64,000 bases of DNA, from NCBI GenBank assembly GCA_963708865.1, contig CAVPUC010000002.1:62001-126000 (forward strand), in the 5' to 3' direction. Of the stretch, positions 6,909 to 15,093 are shown in pieces. A program made the position numbers and the translations under genes. The DNA is from DAIDKA01 sp963708865 (lineage in GTDB: Bacteria > Pseudomonadota > Gammaproteobacteria > Steroidobacterales > Steroidobacteraceae). The notes below the pieces were generated by a model. The model was not told the origin of the DNA. It ran no database searches and was given only the letters and a program-made list of their open reading frames with translations. Position 1 is the stretch's first letter. Every line of letters begins with the position of its first letter.

Positions 6909-8641
6909 TCCCGCAGATCCGGCGCCGGGCGCTGAGCGGCGATGACCGCGTCCTGGGTGAGGGTCTGCACCCGGTGCTGCGGCGGGCGTATGCGGCCCGT
7001 GGCATTCGCGATGCCGCGCAACTGTCCATTGAGCTGTCGAGCCTGCTGCCGGTGGGCACGCTCGGCGGGGTCGCCGCCGCCGTCGACCTTTTGCTGCGGC
7101 ATCGCGATCGCGGCCGCATCCTCGTGATCGGCGACTTTGATGCCGATGGGGCGACCAGCACGGCGTTGATGCTGCGGGCCCTGCGCGGCTGGGGCTTCGC
7201 CCATGTGGATTTCCTGGTGCCCAATCGCTTCGAGTTCGGCTATGGCCTGACCCCGGAGATCGTGACAGTCGCCGCCACCCGCGAACCGACGCTCCTGGTC
7301 ACCGTGGACAACGGCATCTCCAGCATCGCGGGCGTCGCGCGCGCGCGCGCGCTCGGGCTTGAGGTGCTGGTGACCGATCATCACCTGCCCGGTGCCGAGC
7401 TGCCGCAGGCCACGGTCATCGTCAATCCCAATGCCGGCGGGGATGCATTCGCCAGCCGCTGTCTGGCCGGGGTCGGTGTCGCCTTCTATGTGCTGGCGGC
7501 GCTGAAGCGTGCGCTCGATGCGGCGCAGCTCGCCCCGCCGGGTGCGCCGGCGGTGGCGGACTTCCTGGATCTGGTGGCGCTCGGCACCGTGGCGGATCTG
7601 GTGCCGCTCGATGCCAACAACCGCGTACTCGTCGCGCAGGGGCTGCGGCGCATCCGTGCCGGGCGCTGCGTGCCGGGCATTACGGCCCTGCTGGAAGTCG
7701 CGCAGCGGCGCCGCGCGGATCTCACGGCCACCGACCTGGGGTTTGCGGTTGCGCCGCGGCTCAACGCCGCCGGACGACTCGAGGATATGACCATCGGTAT
7801 CCAGTGTCTGCTCGCCCCAGATGCCGTGACGGCGACGGCGCTTGCGCTGCGCCTGGATGGCATCAATCGCGAACGGCGCCAGATCGAGGCGCGCATGCAA
7901 AGCGATGCGCTGGCGGCGCTGCGCGGCCTCGCTGATCCGTTGAGCCGCGCGGCGCAGCGCAACGGCCTGTGCCTGTTCGATGAGAGCTGGCATCAAGGCG
8001 TCGTCGGCCTGGTCGCGAGCCGCATCAAGGATCGCACCAACCGGCCGGTCATCGCCTTCGCGCGCGCCGGTGATGGCGTGCTGCGCGGCTCGGCCCGCTC
8101 GGTGGCGGGGCTGCACATCCGCGATGTGCTCGATGCGATCGCGACGCGCAAGCCCGAACTGATTGCGCGATTCGGCGGGCACGCGATGGCGGCGGGCATG
8201 ACCTTGGAGTTCGCCAACCTCGATGAGTTCGCCGCGGCCTTTGACGAGGAAGTCACCCGCTGGTCACAGGTGGCCGGATTTTCCAGCTGCATTGAAACCG
8301 ATGGCGAGCTGACCGTGGCGGAGCTGGCGCTGGACACCGCCACCGCACTGCGCGCCGGGGGGCCTTGGGGCCAGCTGTTTCCCGAACCCAGCTTCGATGG
8401 CCTCTTCACCGTGCGCAACACCCGCATTGTCGGTGAGCGTCACGTGAAAATGTGGGTGGAGGTGCCGCACACGGGGCGTGCCTTCGATGCCATCGCCTTC
8501 AATTTCCTGGAGACAACCGAGGCGGGCGGCACTACGCCGATGCCCGCCGGTGAGGTGCGGCTGGTCTACCGGCTGGACATCAACGAGTACCAGAACCGGC
8601 GCCGCCTGCAGCTGCTGGTGGATCGGGTGTTGGCGCCGTAG
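6905..8641 (+). CDS. recJ: Single-stranded-DNA-specific exonuclease RecJ
   Basis: 5'-3' exonuclease on single-stranded DNA in recombination, mismatch and base-excision repair. The DHH-family metal motifs are present: VIGDFDADGATST, VTVDNGISS and VTDHH. The DHHA1 part carries FGGHAMAAGMTL, and a C-terminal OB-like region follows. The length (578 aa) is normal. The ATG overlaps the upstream stop (ATGA at 6905-6908). prfB follows 44 nt downstream. Confidence 0.97.
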   Translation: MIPQIRRRALSGDDRVLGEGLHPVLRRAYAARGIRDAAQLSIELSSLLPVGTLGGVAAAVDLLLRHRDRGRILVIGDFDADGATSTALMLRALRGWGFAHVDFLVPNRFEFGYGLTPEIVTVAATREPTLLVTVDNGISSIAGVARARALGLEVLVTDHHLPGAELPQATVIVNPNAGGDAFASRCLAGVGVAFYVLAALKRALDAAQLAPPGAPAVADFLDLVALGTVADLVPLDANNRVLVAQGLRRIRAGRCVPGITALLEVAQRRRADLTATDLGFAVAPRLNAAGRLEDMTIGIQCLLAPDAVTATALALRLDGINRERRQIEARMQSDALAALRGLADPLSRAAQRNGLCLFDESWHQGVVGLVASRIKDRTNRPVIAFARAGDGVLRGSARSVAGLHIRDVLDAIATRKPELIARFGGHAMAAGMTLEFANLDEFAAAFDEEVTRWSQVAGFSSCIETDGELTVAELALDTATALRAGGPWGQLFPEPSFDGLFTVRNTRIVGERHVKMWVEVPHTGRAFDAIAFNFLETTEAGGTTPMPAGEVRLVYRLDINEYQNRRRLQLLVDRVLAP

Positions 8642-8644
8642 CTC

Positions 8645-8653
8645 TGCTAGAAT
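8645..8653 (+). promoter_or_regulatory. Candidate extended -10 promoter for prfB
   Basis: TGCTAGAAT combines a TG extension with TAGAAT, about 33 nt before the prfB ATG and just after the recJ stop. No well-spaced -35 box is evident, which an extended -10 promoter can lack. It would give prfB-lysS(-murI) transcription independent of recJ. Confidence 0.4.
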
Positions 8654-8685
8654 GCGCCTCCTTTTTTGGTACGGTTCGGCTCGCC

Positions 8686-9784
8686 ATGGAACTTAATTTG
8701 CTCAGGCGCCAGCTCAAAGACCTAGGGGAGCGAATCGGCTCTCTTCGGGGGTTTCTTTGAGTACGACCGCAAGAAGGAGCGGTTGGAAGAGGTAAGCCTC
8801 GAACTTGAGGACCCGGCGATCTGGCAGGACCCGACCAAGGCGCAGGAACTTGGTAAGGAGCGCGCCCGCCTCACCACCGAGCTTTCCGTGATCGACCGCA
8901 CCTCGGTCGGCATTGCCGAGGCGGGGGAGCTGTTGGACCTCGCCGAAGGCGAAGCGGATGAATCGGCCGCCCGCGATATCGACGCGGAGACGCAGCGGTT
9001 GGAGGCCGAAGTGCGCAAGCTTGAATTCAAGCGCATGTTCAGCGGCGAGATGGATGCACATTCGGCGTTCCTGGATATCCAAGCCGGCGCGGGCGGCACG
9101 GAGGCTCAGGATTGGGCGCAGATGCTGCTGCGCATGTATCTGCGATGGGGAGCCGCGCGTGGGTTTGGCTGCGAAGTCATCGACTCCAATCCGGGCGAGG
9201 TCGCCGGCATGAAGAGCGCCACCGTGCACTTCACCGGCGAGTACGCCTACGGCTGGCTGCGCACCGAGACCGGTGTGCACCGCCTGGTGCGCAAATCGCC
9301 GTTCGATTCGGGCAACCGTCGCCACACCTCGTTTGCCTCGGTATTCGTATCGCCGGAAATCGACGACGACATCGAGATCGACATCAACCCGGCGGACCTG
9401 CGCACCGACGTGTACCGCTCCAGTGGTGCCGGTGGACAGCACGTGAACAAGACCGAGTCCGCGGTGCGCATCACCCACATTCCCAGCGGTATTGTCGCGG
9501 CCTGCCAGAACGAGCGCAGCCAGCACAAGAACCGCTCGACGGCCATGAAGATGCTCAAGGCGAAACTGTACGAACTCGAAGTCAACAAGCGCAACGCGGC
9601 CTCCCAGGTGCTCGAGGACTCCAAGTCCGATGTCAGCTGGGGCCATCAGATCCGCTCGTACGTGCTCGATCAGTCGCGCATCAAGGATCTGCGTACCGGC
9701 GTTGAAGTCGGCAATACCTCAGCCGTGCTCGACGGGGATCTGGACCAGTTTTTGGAGGCGGCCCTGAAGGCCGGTGTCAACTGA
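8686..9784 (+). CDS. prfB: Peptide chain release factor 2 (programmed +1 frameshift)
   Basis: RF2 ends translation at UGA and UAA. The first 24 codons from ATG 8686 run to an in-frame TGA at 8758-8760. The rest continues in the +1 frame from 8759. Joined, the product is an ordinary RF2 of ~365 residues with the catalytic GGQ loop (SSGAGGQHVNKTESAVR). The stop-codon-recognition tripeptide is best read as SPF (KSPFDSG). Skipping T8758 converts LRGFL-stop into LRGFLEYDRKKERLEE. This is the classic autoregulatory shift, not a defect. lysS follows with overlap. Confidence 0.95.
8746..8760 (+). promoter_or_regulatory. prfB programmed frameshift site
   Basis: CGG GGG TTT CTT TGA contains the G-rich Shine-Dalgarno-like stretch (8746-8751), the slippery CTT codon and the TGA stop, with the same spacing as E. 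coli. When RF2 is scarce the ribosome pauses at TGA and slips +1. The second codon after the G-run is TTT-CTT here instead of TAT-CTT, a harmless change. Confidence 0.92.
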
Positions 9785-11264
9785 AATGGAAGATGAGAAT
9801 CCGCTGATCAGCGAGCGGCGCGCGAAGCTCGCCAAACTGCGCGCCGCCGGCGTGGCCTTTCCGAATGACTTCCGGCGCGATGCCCTTGCCGGGCATCTGC
9901 AGGCCGCCTTTGGCGAGCGCGACGATGAATGGCTGGTGGCCAATCCGACGCCGGTGAAGGTCGGCGGCCGCATGATGTTCAAGCGCGTCATGGGCAAGGC
10001 GAGCTTCGCCAAGCTCGCCGATCGCACCGGCCAGATCCAGCTGTTCCTGCAGGCTGAGACGCTGGGGTCGGCGTACGAGGACTTCAAGGCCGCCGATGTG
10101 GGCGACATCCTCGGTGCCGAGGGCACGCTGTTTCGCACCAAGACCGGGGAGCTGTCGGTGCGCGTGACCTCCTTGCGCACCTTGGTCAAGTCGCTGCGCC
10201 CGCTGCCCGACAAGTGGCATGGCTTGGCCGACGTCGACACCCGCTACCGGCAGCGCTATGTCGACCTCATCATGACCGAGGCCAGCCGCGAGGTGTTCCG
10301 CACCCGCTCACGCATCGTGCGCTATCTGCGCGATTATCTCGATTCGCTCGACTTCGTGGAAGTCGAGACGCCCATGATGCAGCCCATCCCCGGCGGCGCT
10401 GCGGCACGGCCGTTCAAGACCCATTACAACGCGCTCGACATCGACATGTATCTGCGCATCGCCCCGGAGCTGTATCTGAAGCGCCTGGTCGTGGGCGGAT
10501 TCGAGCGCGTGTACGAGTTGAACCGCGTGTTCCGCAACGAGGGCCTGTCGACGCGCCATAACCCCGAATTCACCATGCTGGAGTTGTACCTGGCGTACGG
10601 GGATTACCGGGATCTGATGGACTGGGCGGAGAAGGCGCTGCGCGGCATGGCGCAGGCGATCAAGGGCAGCGGCAGCGTCGAGTACCAGGGTCGTACCTAT
10701 GAGCTGGGCAAGCCGTTCCATCGTGTGACGGTCGAGCAGTCGATCATCGAGCGCAATCCGGAGATGGATCCGACGATGCTGCGGGATCTCGCCTCCCTGC
10801 GCCGCGCCTGTGACCGGCTGGCGATTCCCTTCAGTGATCGCGACGGGCCGGGGAAGCTGCAGATCGAGATTTTCGAGAAGACGGTCGAGCAGACCCTGAT
10901 GGATCCGACCTTCGTGTACGCCTACCCAGTGGAGGTGTCGCCGTTGTCGCGGGCAAATGATCAGGATGCCTTCATCACGGATCGCTTCGAGTTCTTCCTG
11001 GCGGGGCGTGAACTCGCCAATGGCTTCTCCGAACTCAATGATCCGGAGGACCAGGCCGCGCGCTTCCAGGCGCAGGTGGCGCGCAAGGACAAGGGCGATG
11101 AGGAGGCCATGTTCTACGATGCGGACTATGTGCGCGCCCTGGAATACGGCATGCCGCCCACCGCGGGGCTGGGCGTCGGCATTGACCGGCTGGTCATGTT
11201 CTTCACTGATTCGCCGTCGATCCGCGATGTGATCGCTTTTCCGCAGCTGCGCCCGGAGAGCTAG
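9774..11264 (+). CDS. lysS: Lysyl-tRNA synthetase, class II
   Basis: Charges tRNA-Lys in the cytosol. An N-terminal OB-fold anticodon domain (GRMMFKRVMGKASF region) precedes a class II catalytic core. Motif 2 is FRNEGLSTRHNPEFTMLE and motif 3 is GLGVGIDRLVM. The length (496 aa) is typical. GTG 9774 overlaps the prfB end by 11 nt; ATG 9786, just after that stop, is an equally possible start. prfB-lysS adjacency is shared with E. coli and Xanthomonas. Confidence 0.97.
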   Translation: MSTEMEDENPLISERRAKLAKLRAAGVAFPNDFRRDALAGHLQAAFGERDDEWLVANPTPVKVGGRMMFKRVMGKASFAKLADRTGQIQLFLQAETLGSAYEDFKAADVGDILGAEGTLFRTKTGELSVRVTSLRTLVKSLRPLPDKWHGLADVDTRYRQRYVDLIMTEASREVFRTRSRIVRYLRDYLDSLDFVEVETPMMQPIPGGAAARPFKTHYNALDIDMYLRIAPELYLKRLVVGGFERVYELNRVFRNEGLSTRHNPEFTMLELYLAYGDYRDLMDWAEKALRGMAQAIKGSGSVEYQGRTYELGKPFHRVTVEQSIIERNPEMDPTMLRDLASLRRACDRLAIPFSDRDGPGKLQIEIFEKTVEQTLMDPTFVYAYPVEVSPLSRANDQDAFITDRFEFFLAGRELANGFSELNDPEDQAARFQAQVARKDKGDEEAMFYDADYVRALEYGMPPTAGLGVGIDRLVMFFTDSPSIRDVIAFPQLRPES

Positions 11265-12070
11265 TGGTGGATGCGCCCATCGGCGTGTTCGATTCGGGAA
11301 TCGGCGGCTTGACGGTGCTGGCGGCATTGATGAAGGCACTGCCGCATGAGCGCTTCATGTACCTGGGCGACACGGCGCGCCTGCCCTACGGGACCAAGAG
11401 CGCCCAGACCGTGGCGCGCTACGCCGAGCAGGCCGCCGAGGCGCTGGTGCGGCACGGGGTCAAGTGCCTGGTCGTGGCCTGCAATACCGCCGCATCGGTG
11501 GGACTCGATGCGGTGCGGGCACGCGCCGGCGCGTTGCCGGTCATCGGGGTGATCGAACCTGGCGCGCAGGCCGCCTGCGCCGCCACGAGCAATGGGCACA
11601 TCGCCGTCATCGCCACCGAAGCCACCGTGCGCGGCGGCGCCTATCAACGCGCCATTCTCGAACGGCGCGCCGATGCGCGCGTGCAGCAGCTGGCCACGCA
11701 ATTGCTGGTGGCGCTGGCCGAGGAGGGGCTCGTCGATGGTCCGGTGGCCCGGGCGGTCGTTAGCCATTATCTTGGGCCCTTGTTCGCGGCAGATCCGCCG
11801 GACACGCTGGTACTGGGGTGCACGCATTTTCCGGCGCTGGCGCACACCATCCGTGAAGTGGTGGGCCCGAGGATCAACATCGTGGATTCTGCGCTGACCA
11901 CCGCTGCTGCCGTGCGCGATCAGCTGCTCTGCGCCGGGAGCGCGCGCACGGCGGGCTCCCAGTCCGTGCAGTTCCTTGCCACCGACGGGCCGGAACGGTT
12001 CGCGCGCGTGGGCAGCCGCTTTCTCGGGCGCACGATCGAGGCGCGCCGGATCGAATTGATCGACCTGTAG
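11264..12070 (+). CDS. murI: Glutamate racemase
   Basis: Makes D-glutamate for peptidoglycan by cofactor-independent two-base catalysis. Both catalytic cysteines are visible in ACNTAAS and GCTHFP. The N-terminal IGVFDSGIGGLTVL loop is also present. The length (268 aa) is normal. GTG 11264 shares a base with the lysS stop; GTG 11267 is an alternative. Likely last gene of the recJ-prfB-lysS-murI run, since the next gene is convergent. Confidence 0.95.
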   Translation: MVDAPIGVFDSGIGGLTVLAALMKALPHERFMYLGDTARLPYGTKSAQTVARYAEQAAEALVRHGVKCLVVACNTAASVGLDAVRARAGALPVIGVIEPGAQAACAATSNGHIAVIATEATVRGGAYQRAILERRADARVQQLATQLLVALAEEGLVDGPVARAVVSHYLGPLFAADPPDTLVLGCTHFPALAHTIREVVGPRINIVDSALTTAAAVRDQLLCAGSARTAGSQSVQFLATDGPERFARVGSRFLGRTIEARRIELIDL

Positions 12071-12097
12071 CGGTTCAAGCCTGCGCAAACCAAGCTA

Positions 12098-12913
12098 TTA
12101 CGGAGCGCCGTTGGGCGTCGGGAACAGCGCTCGGCTGGTGTAATCCGCCGGCACCTCGAAGGTACTGGACGGGATGCTTTCGCTGCGGATGCTCGTGAGT
12201 TTCGACTCGGCGGTGGCGACACCGCCGGCGAACGTGCGCGTGACCAGCGGCACCCCATCCATGGCGGTGAAATTCGACCAGGCCTGGGAGAGCAAATCAT
12301 TGCCGGCGAGGGTGCCGAAGCTGCTGGTCATTTGTTTGATGGCGGCGACGAAGGTTTTCATGAGGGCCATCAGATCCGCCCCGCCCGGCACCGCTGCAAC
12401 CGGCGCGACACACAGCTCACGTACTTTGACGCCCGCCTCATTGACGTCCCACACCGTGCACGAAATCCCGGCTGCTGCATCGGTCCTGGAGGTCTGCTGG
12501 ACGCTTTGCGCGGCGGGCGGTGTCCCGGTGCCGGCGGCCGGCCCCATCATCTTTTCGATCTGCGCGCGCTGATCCGGTGGCAGGGCAGCGAGTCTGGATT
12601 GAAGCTGCGCGCGCAACCCCGCCATGCGCTCGGAGAGCTGCGCGAGGGTTGCGCGGTCGAGGACCATATAGGATTTCTTGGCGGGGTCCACCACATACAG
12701 GGCATCATCCTTGAAGATGGCGTAGTGGCCGTCGGCATCGGTCTGGGTGCGCAGCCGGTTGCCGTCCACCCATATCTTGGCCACCTGCGGCGCGGCCTTG
12801 GGATCTTGCAGGCTGATTCGGGTCGATTCGAGATAGGTGCCGGCGTAGGCGTTGGCCGCAGACAGTGTCAGCGCGAGAACCCCCGCGATTCGCGTAGCGA
12901 TGTATAAGCTCAT
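12098..12913 (-). CDS. Exported protein of unknown function
   Basis: A 271-residue protein with a clear Sec signal peptide: a hydrophobic run to about residue 22, then an ANAYAG cleavage region. The mature part begins with a beta-rich segment that reads like an outer-membrane or periplasmic reporter domain (KIWVDGNRLRTQTDADGHYAIF, DDALYVVDPAKKSYMVLD). An Ala/Gln-rich helical middle follows. Two cysteines (SCTVWD and ELCVAP) could form a disulfide. It resembles DUF4412-like periplasmic proteins only loosely. It lies 4 nt after a 79-codon gene, so the two are probably cotranscribed. Confidence 0.7.
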   Translation of the reverse strand: MSLYIATRIAGVLALTLSAANAYAGTYLESTRISLQDPKAAPQVAKIWVDGNRLRTQTDADGHYAIFKDDALYVVDPAKKSYMVLDRATLAQLSERMAGLRAQLQSRLAALPPDQRAQIEKMMGPAAGTGTPPAAQSVQQTSRTDAAAGISCTVWDVNEAGVKVRELCVAPVAAVPGGADLMALMKTFVAAIKQMTSSFGTLAGNDLLSQAWSNFTAMDGVPLVTRTFAGGVATAESKLTSIRSESIPSSTFEVPADYTSRALFPTPNGAP

Positions 12914-12917
12914 GGTG

Positions 12918-13157
12918 TCAAAGATGCATATGGCCCGTGGTGATGAACGTCTCGCGCTGCGGCCAGGTGGGACAAAGCGCTTCGACGGCCGCCATCAGAT
13001 CGTCCAGCGCCTTGAACGGATCCGAAGGCGAAGGTTGCGGCAGCCAAACAGCGCCATCAGCTGCGAAAGGCTGTTTATCTGATTTCTCAAAAGAGCTCAT
13101 CGAGCAACCCCGATTGAAGAGCTGAAAATACTCTCTCACCCGTGCAAGGTCTACCAC
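12918..13157 (-). CDS. Small conserved-looking hypothetical protein
   Basis: 79 codons from a GTG placed 3 nt after the ygfZ stop, ending 4 nt before the next ATG. This tight spacing supports a real gene in a three-gene operon. The C-terminal half has an ordered, non-random look (PFKALDDLMAAVEALCPTWP, ending TTGHMHL). An inner ATG (codon 20, MSSFEK) may be the true start. No transmembrane segment or signal peptide is seen. Function unknown. Confidence 0.55.
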   Translation of the reverse strand: MVDLARVREYFQLFNRGCSMSSFEKSDKQPFAADGAVWLPQPSPSDPFKALDDLMAAVEALCPTWPQRETFITTGHMHL

Positions 13158-13160
13158 CGC

Positions 13161-14051
13161 TTAGGCTCGCGGTGTGGGCAATTCATAAGGCAACGCAAGC
13201 TGATGCGCAGCGATGACTGTTTGCATCTCGGCCCCACTCGTCGATTCCGCCTCTTCGGCCGTTGGCGCAGCGCCGCTCAATCCTGGTGGGTTGGTCACCG
13301 CCAGGAATTCGCATCGGCCTTGCTCGCCGGGCACGGCGTCTACGACTTTGAAACTCCTGCCGTCGGTGAATTTACCGGTCTGTCCGGGCACCAGGAAGCA
13401 GGGGGTCTCGCAGACGAAGCGCTGCATGCGCCGTTTGACCTGGCCGCGGTAATGCGCGCGCGCGATGATTTCCTGGCCGGTGTAGCAGCCCTTGTCGAGT
13501 GCAATGCCGCCCATCACATCAAGATTCAGCATCTGCGCGACGAACGCTTCGCTGGTCGCCGCATACACCTGCGGCAACCCGTCCGCAATGTCGCAAGCAA
13601 CCCAATCGGCGCGCGTGCCATCAGTTGCTTCGGCTGGCGCGCCTGCGGATTGCGGTACCAGCACCAGATGCCGGGAGCTGCCATAGGGCAGCGACAAGGC
13701 TCCGGCCGGCAAGCCTGCAGGCGCGGCCGCATAGCCGCGGATCTGCCATTGCGGCGACTCGTCGCTGAGCTGTACTTTCGCGCGCAGCACAAAGCGCTTC
13801 AGCCGGGCGACCACGACGGGAACCAGTTCCAGGGGCATGACCGCGAGCAGATCCTCGGGAGCCAGCAGCGTGAGTCGCAGCAGCGCGATCGCCCGACCCT
13901 GCGGGGTGTGGTATCCGGACAGTTGCAGCGCGTGCGTGATGCGCGTCGTGTCATTGGACAGCTGGCCCTGCAGAAAACCGATCGCGTCCGCACCGCGGGC
14001 ACGCATCACACCCAGGCCAAGTTCCGATATGACACGCCATCCGGTCCGCAT
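13161..14051 (-). CDS. ygfZ: Folate-dependent Fe-S cluster / tRNA-modification factor YgfZ
   Basis: YgfZ (IBA57 family, GcvT-like fold) uses tetrahydrofolate to help keep Fe-S enzymes such as MiaB active. The family signature KGCYTGQEIIAR, with its conserved Cys, is present, as are FLQGQLSNDT near the N-terminus and a C-terminal beta-barrel. The length (296 aa) is close to normal. It diverges from the sdh operon, which encodes an Fe-S enzyme. Confidence 0.9.
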   Translation of the reverse strand: MRTGWRVISELGLGVMRARGADAIGFLQGQLSNDTTRITHALQLSGYHTPQGRAIALLRLTLLAPEDLLAVMPLELVPVVVARLKRFVLRAKVQLSDESPQWQIRGYAAAPAGLPAGALSLPYGSSRHLVLVPQSAGAPAEATDGTRADWVACDIADGLPQVYAATSEAFVAQMLNLDVMGGIALDKGCYTGQEIIARAHYRGQVKRRMQRFVCETPCFLVPGQTGKFTDGRSFKVVDAVPGEQGRCEFLAVTNPPGLSGAAPTAEEAESTSGAEMQTVIAAHQLALPYELPTPRA

Positions 14052-14116
14052 GATCCTGTTTTCCCTGGGGCTTTCATGGCCAGTTGGGGCGAATTCTGGC
14101 AGACTTCTGCCCGTCC

Positions 14117-14296
14117 ATGCAGGCTACCCCGAAATTCCCCGCCCCCTCTGCTGAAGCCCCGCCGGCGCCCATTCCGGCGGTGGCGGCTGTGCCCGCGCCG
14201 CCGCCGCAGCCGCCCGGTGAAATCGGCGGCCCGGCAGGACCTGAACCGACACGTTTCGGTGACTGGGAGCGCAAGGGTCGCTGCATTGATTTCTAA
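14117..14296 (+). CDS. Succinate dehydrogenase assembly factor 4 (SdhAF4, DUF1674)
   Basis: A ~59-residue protein with a disordered Ala/Pro-rich N-terminus. It ends in the family hallmark GEIGG followed by GPEPTRFGDWERKGRCIDF. SdhAF4 binds flavinylated SdhA and protects it before it joins SdhB. It sits directly upstream of sdhC, fitting that role. ATG 14117 is chosen because the conserved part is at the C-terminus and the longer ATG 14084 adds nothing recognisable. Too short for many gene finders, but the motif is diagnostic. Confidence 0.85.
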   Translation: MQATPKFPAPSAEAPPAPIPAVAAVPAPPPQPPGEIGGPAGPEPTRFGDWERKGRCIDF

Positions 14297-14313
14297 TTGA
14301 CTTGGGAGCACCC

Positions 14314-14709
14314 ATGCGCGCCCGACCGCTGTCCCCTCATGTGACCATTTACCGGATGAGCCGGTACTGCCTGCTGACCTCTTTCGCCAACCGCATCACC
14401 GGCGGTGTGCTGAGCGCGGGACTGCTGCTGTTCATCTACTGGCTGGCGGCCCTGGCGCGCGGCGCGCGGGCGTATGCGCGTGCGCAGCCCCTGTTGGGGT
14501 CCGATATTGCCCGAGTGGTCTATGTCGCCATCATCGCGGCGTTTGCCTATCACCTGGTTGCGGGCATCCGGCACCTGGTCTGGGACACCGGCCGGGGCCT
14601 TGAGAAAGCGCAATCCCAGCGCAGCGCCTGGATGGTGATCGCCGGCGCGCTGGTGCTGACCGGGGTGTGCGCCTGGTGGGCGTTTCGCGCCCGCGAGGGG
14701 GCCGTATGA
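14314..14709 (+). CDS. sdhC: Succinate dehydrogenase cytochrome b556 subunit
   Basis: Inner-membrane anchor of complex II that binds haem b and ubiquinone with SdhD. Three hydrophobic helices are visible. The N-terminal RPLSPHVTIYR motif and the haem-ligand region YHLVAGIRHLVWD are typical. ATG 14314 follows a GGGAG site; a TTG 12 nt upstream is less likely. It overlaps sdhD by ATGA (14706-14709). Confidence 0.95.
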   Translation: MRARPLSPHVTIYRMSRYCLLTSFANRITGGVLSAGLLLFIYWLAALARGARAYARAQPLLGSDIARVVYVAIIAAFAYHLVAGIRHLVWDTGRGLEKAQSQRSAWMVIAGALVLTGVCAWWAFRAREGAV

Positions 14710-15093
14710 GTCTGCAGCGGCCGCTTCGCAAGGAGCAGGATCTGGGCTCAGCGGGCAACGCCGTGCATCACTGGTGGGTGCAGCGGCTCACCTCGGTCGC
14801 GCTGGTGCCGCTGGCGGTGTGGTTGCTGGTGTCGCTCGCGACCCTGCCGTCGTTGGATTTCGTGACCCTGGTCTCCTGGATCGCCGGACCTGTGGAGCGC
14901 GACCCTGCTGACACTCTTCGTGATCATCGCCAGCTGGCATTCGAGCTTGGGCGTGCAGGTGATCCTCGAGGACTATGTGCATGACCAGGGATTGAAGACG
15001 GTGAGCCTGGTGCTGTCGGGCTTCGTGCACGCGCTGCTGGCCGCGCTCGGCGTTTTTGCCGTGTTGCGCATCGCTTTCGGGAGCCCGCTTTGA
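14706..15093 (+). CDS. sdhD: Succinate dehydrogenase membrane anchor SdhD (apparent frameshift)
   Basis: Second membrane anchor of complex II. The first frame gives the N-terminus and helix 1 (HHWWVQRLTSVALVPLAVWL) up to SWIAGP. It then drifts into nonsense, closing at 14984. From 14893 the +1 frame continues perfectly: FVIIASWHSSLGVQVILEDY, then a third helix, ending in a TGA that overlaps the sdhA start. Removing one base near 14891 restores a normal ~128-residue SdhD. Because complex II genes on both sides are intact, this is most likely a sequencing or assembly error. Confidence 0.88.

Noticed and set aside
8686..8760. Short frame ending in TGA, as if prfB were truncated
   Set aside because: Spacing of the G-run, CTT and TGA and perfect continuation in +1 show the normal RF2 programmed frameshift.
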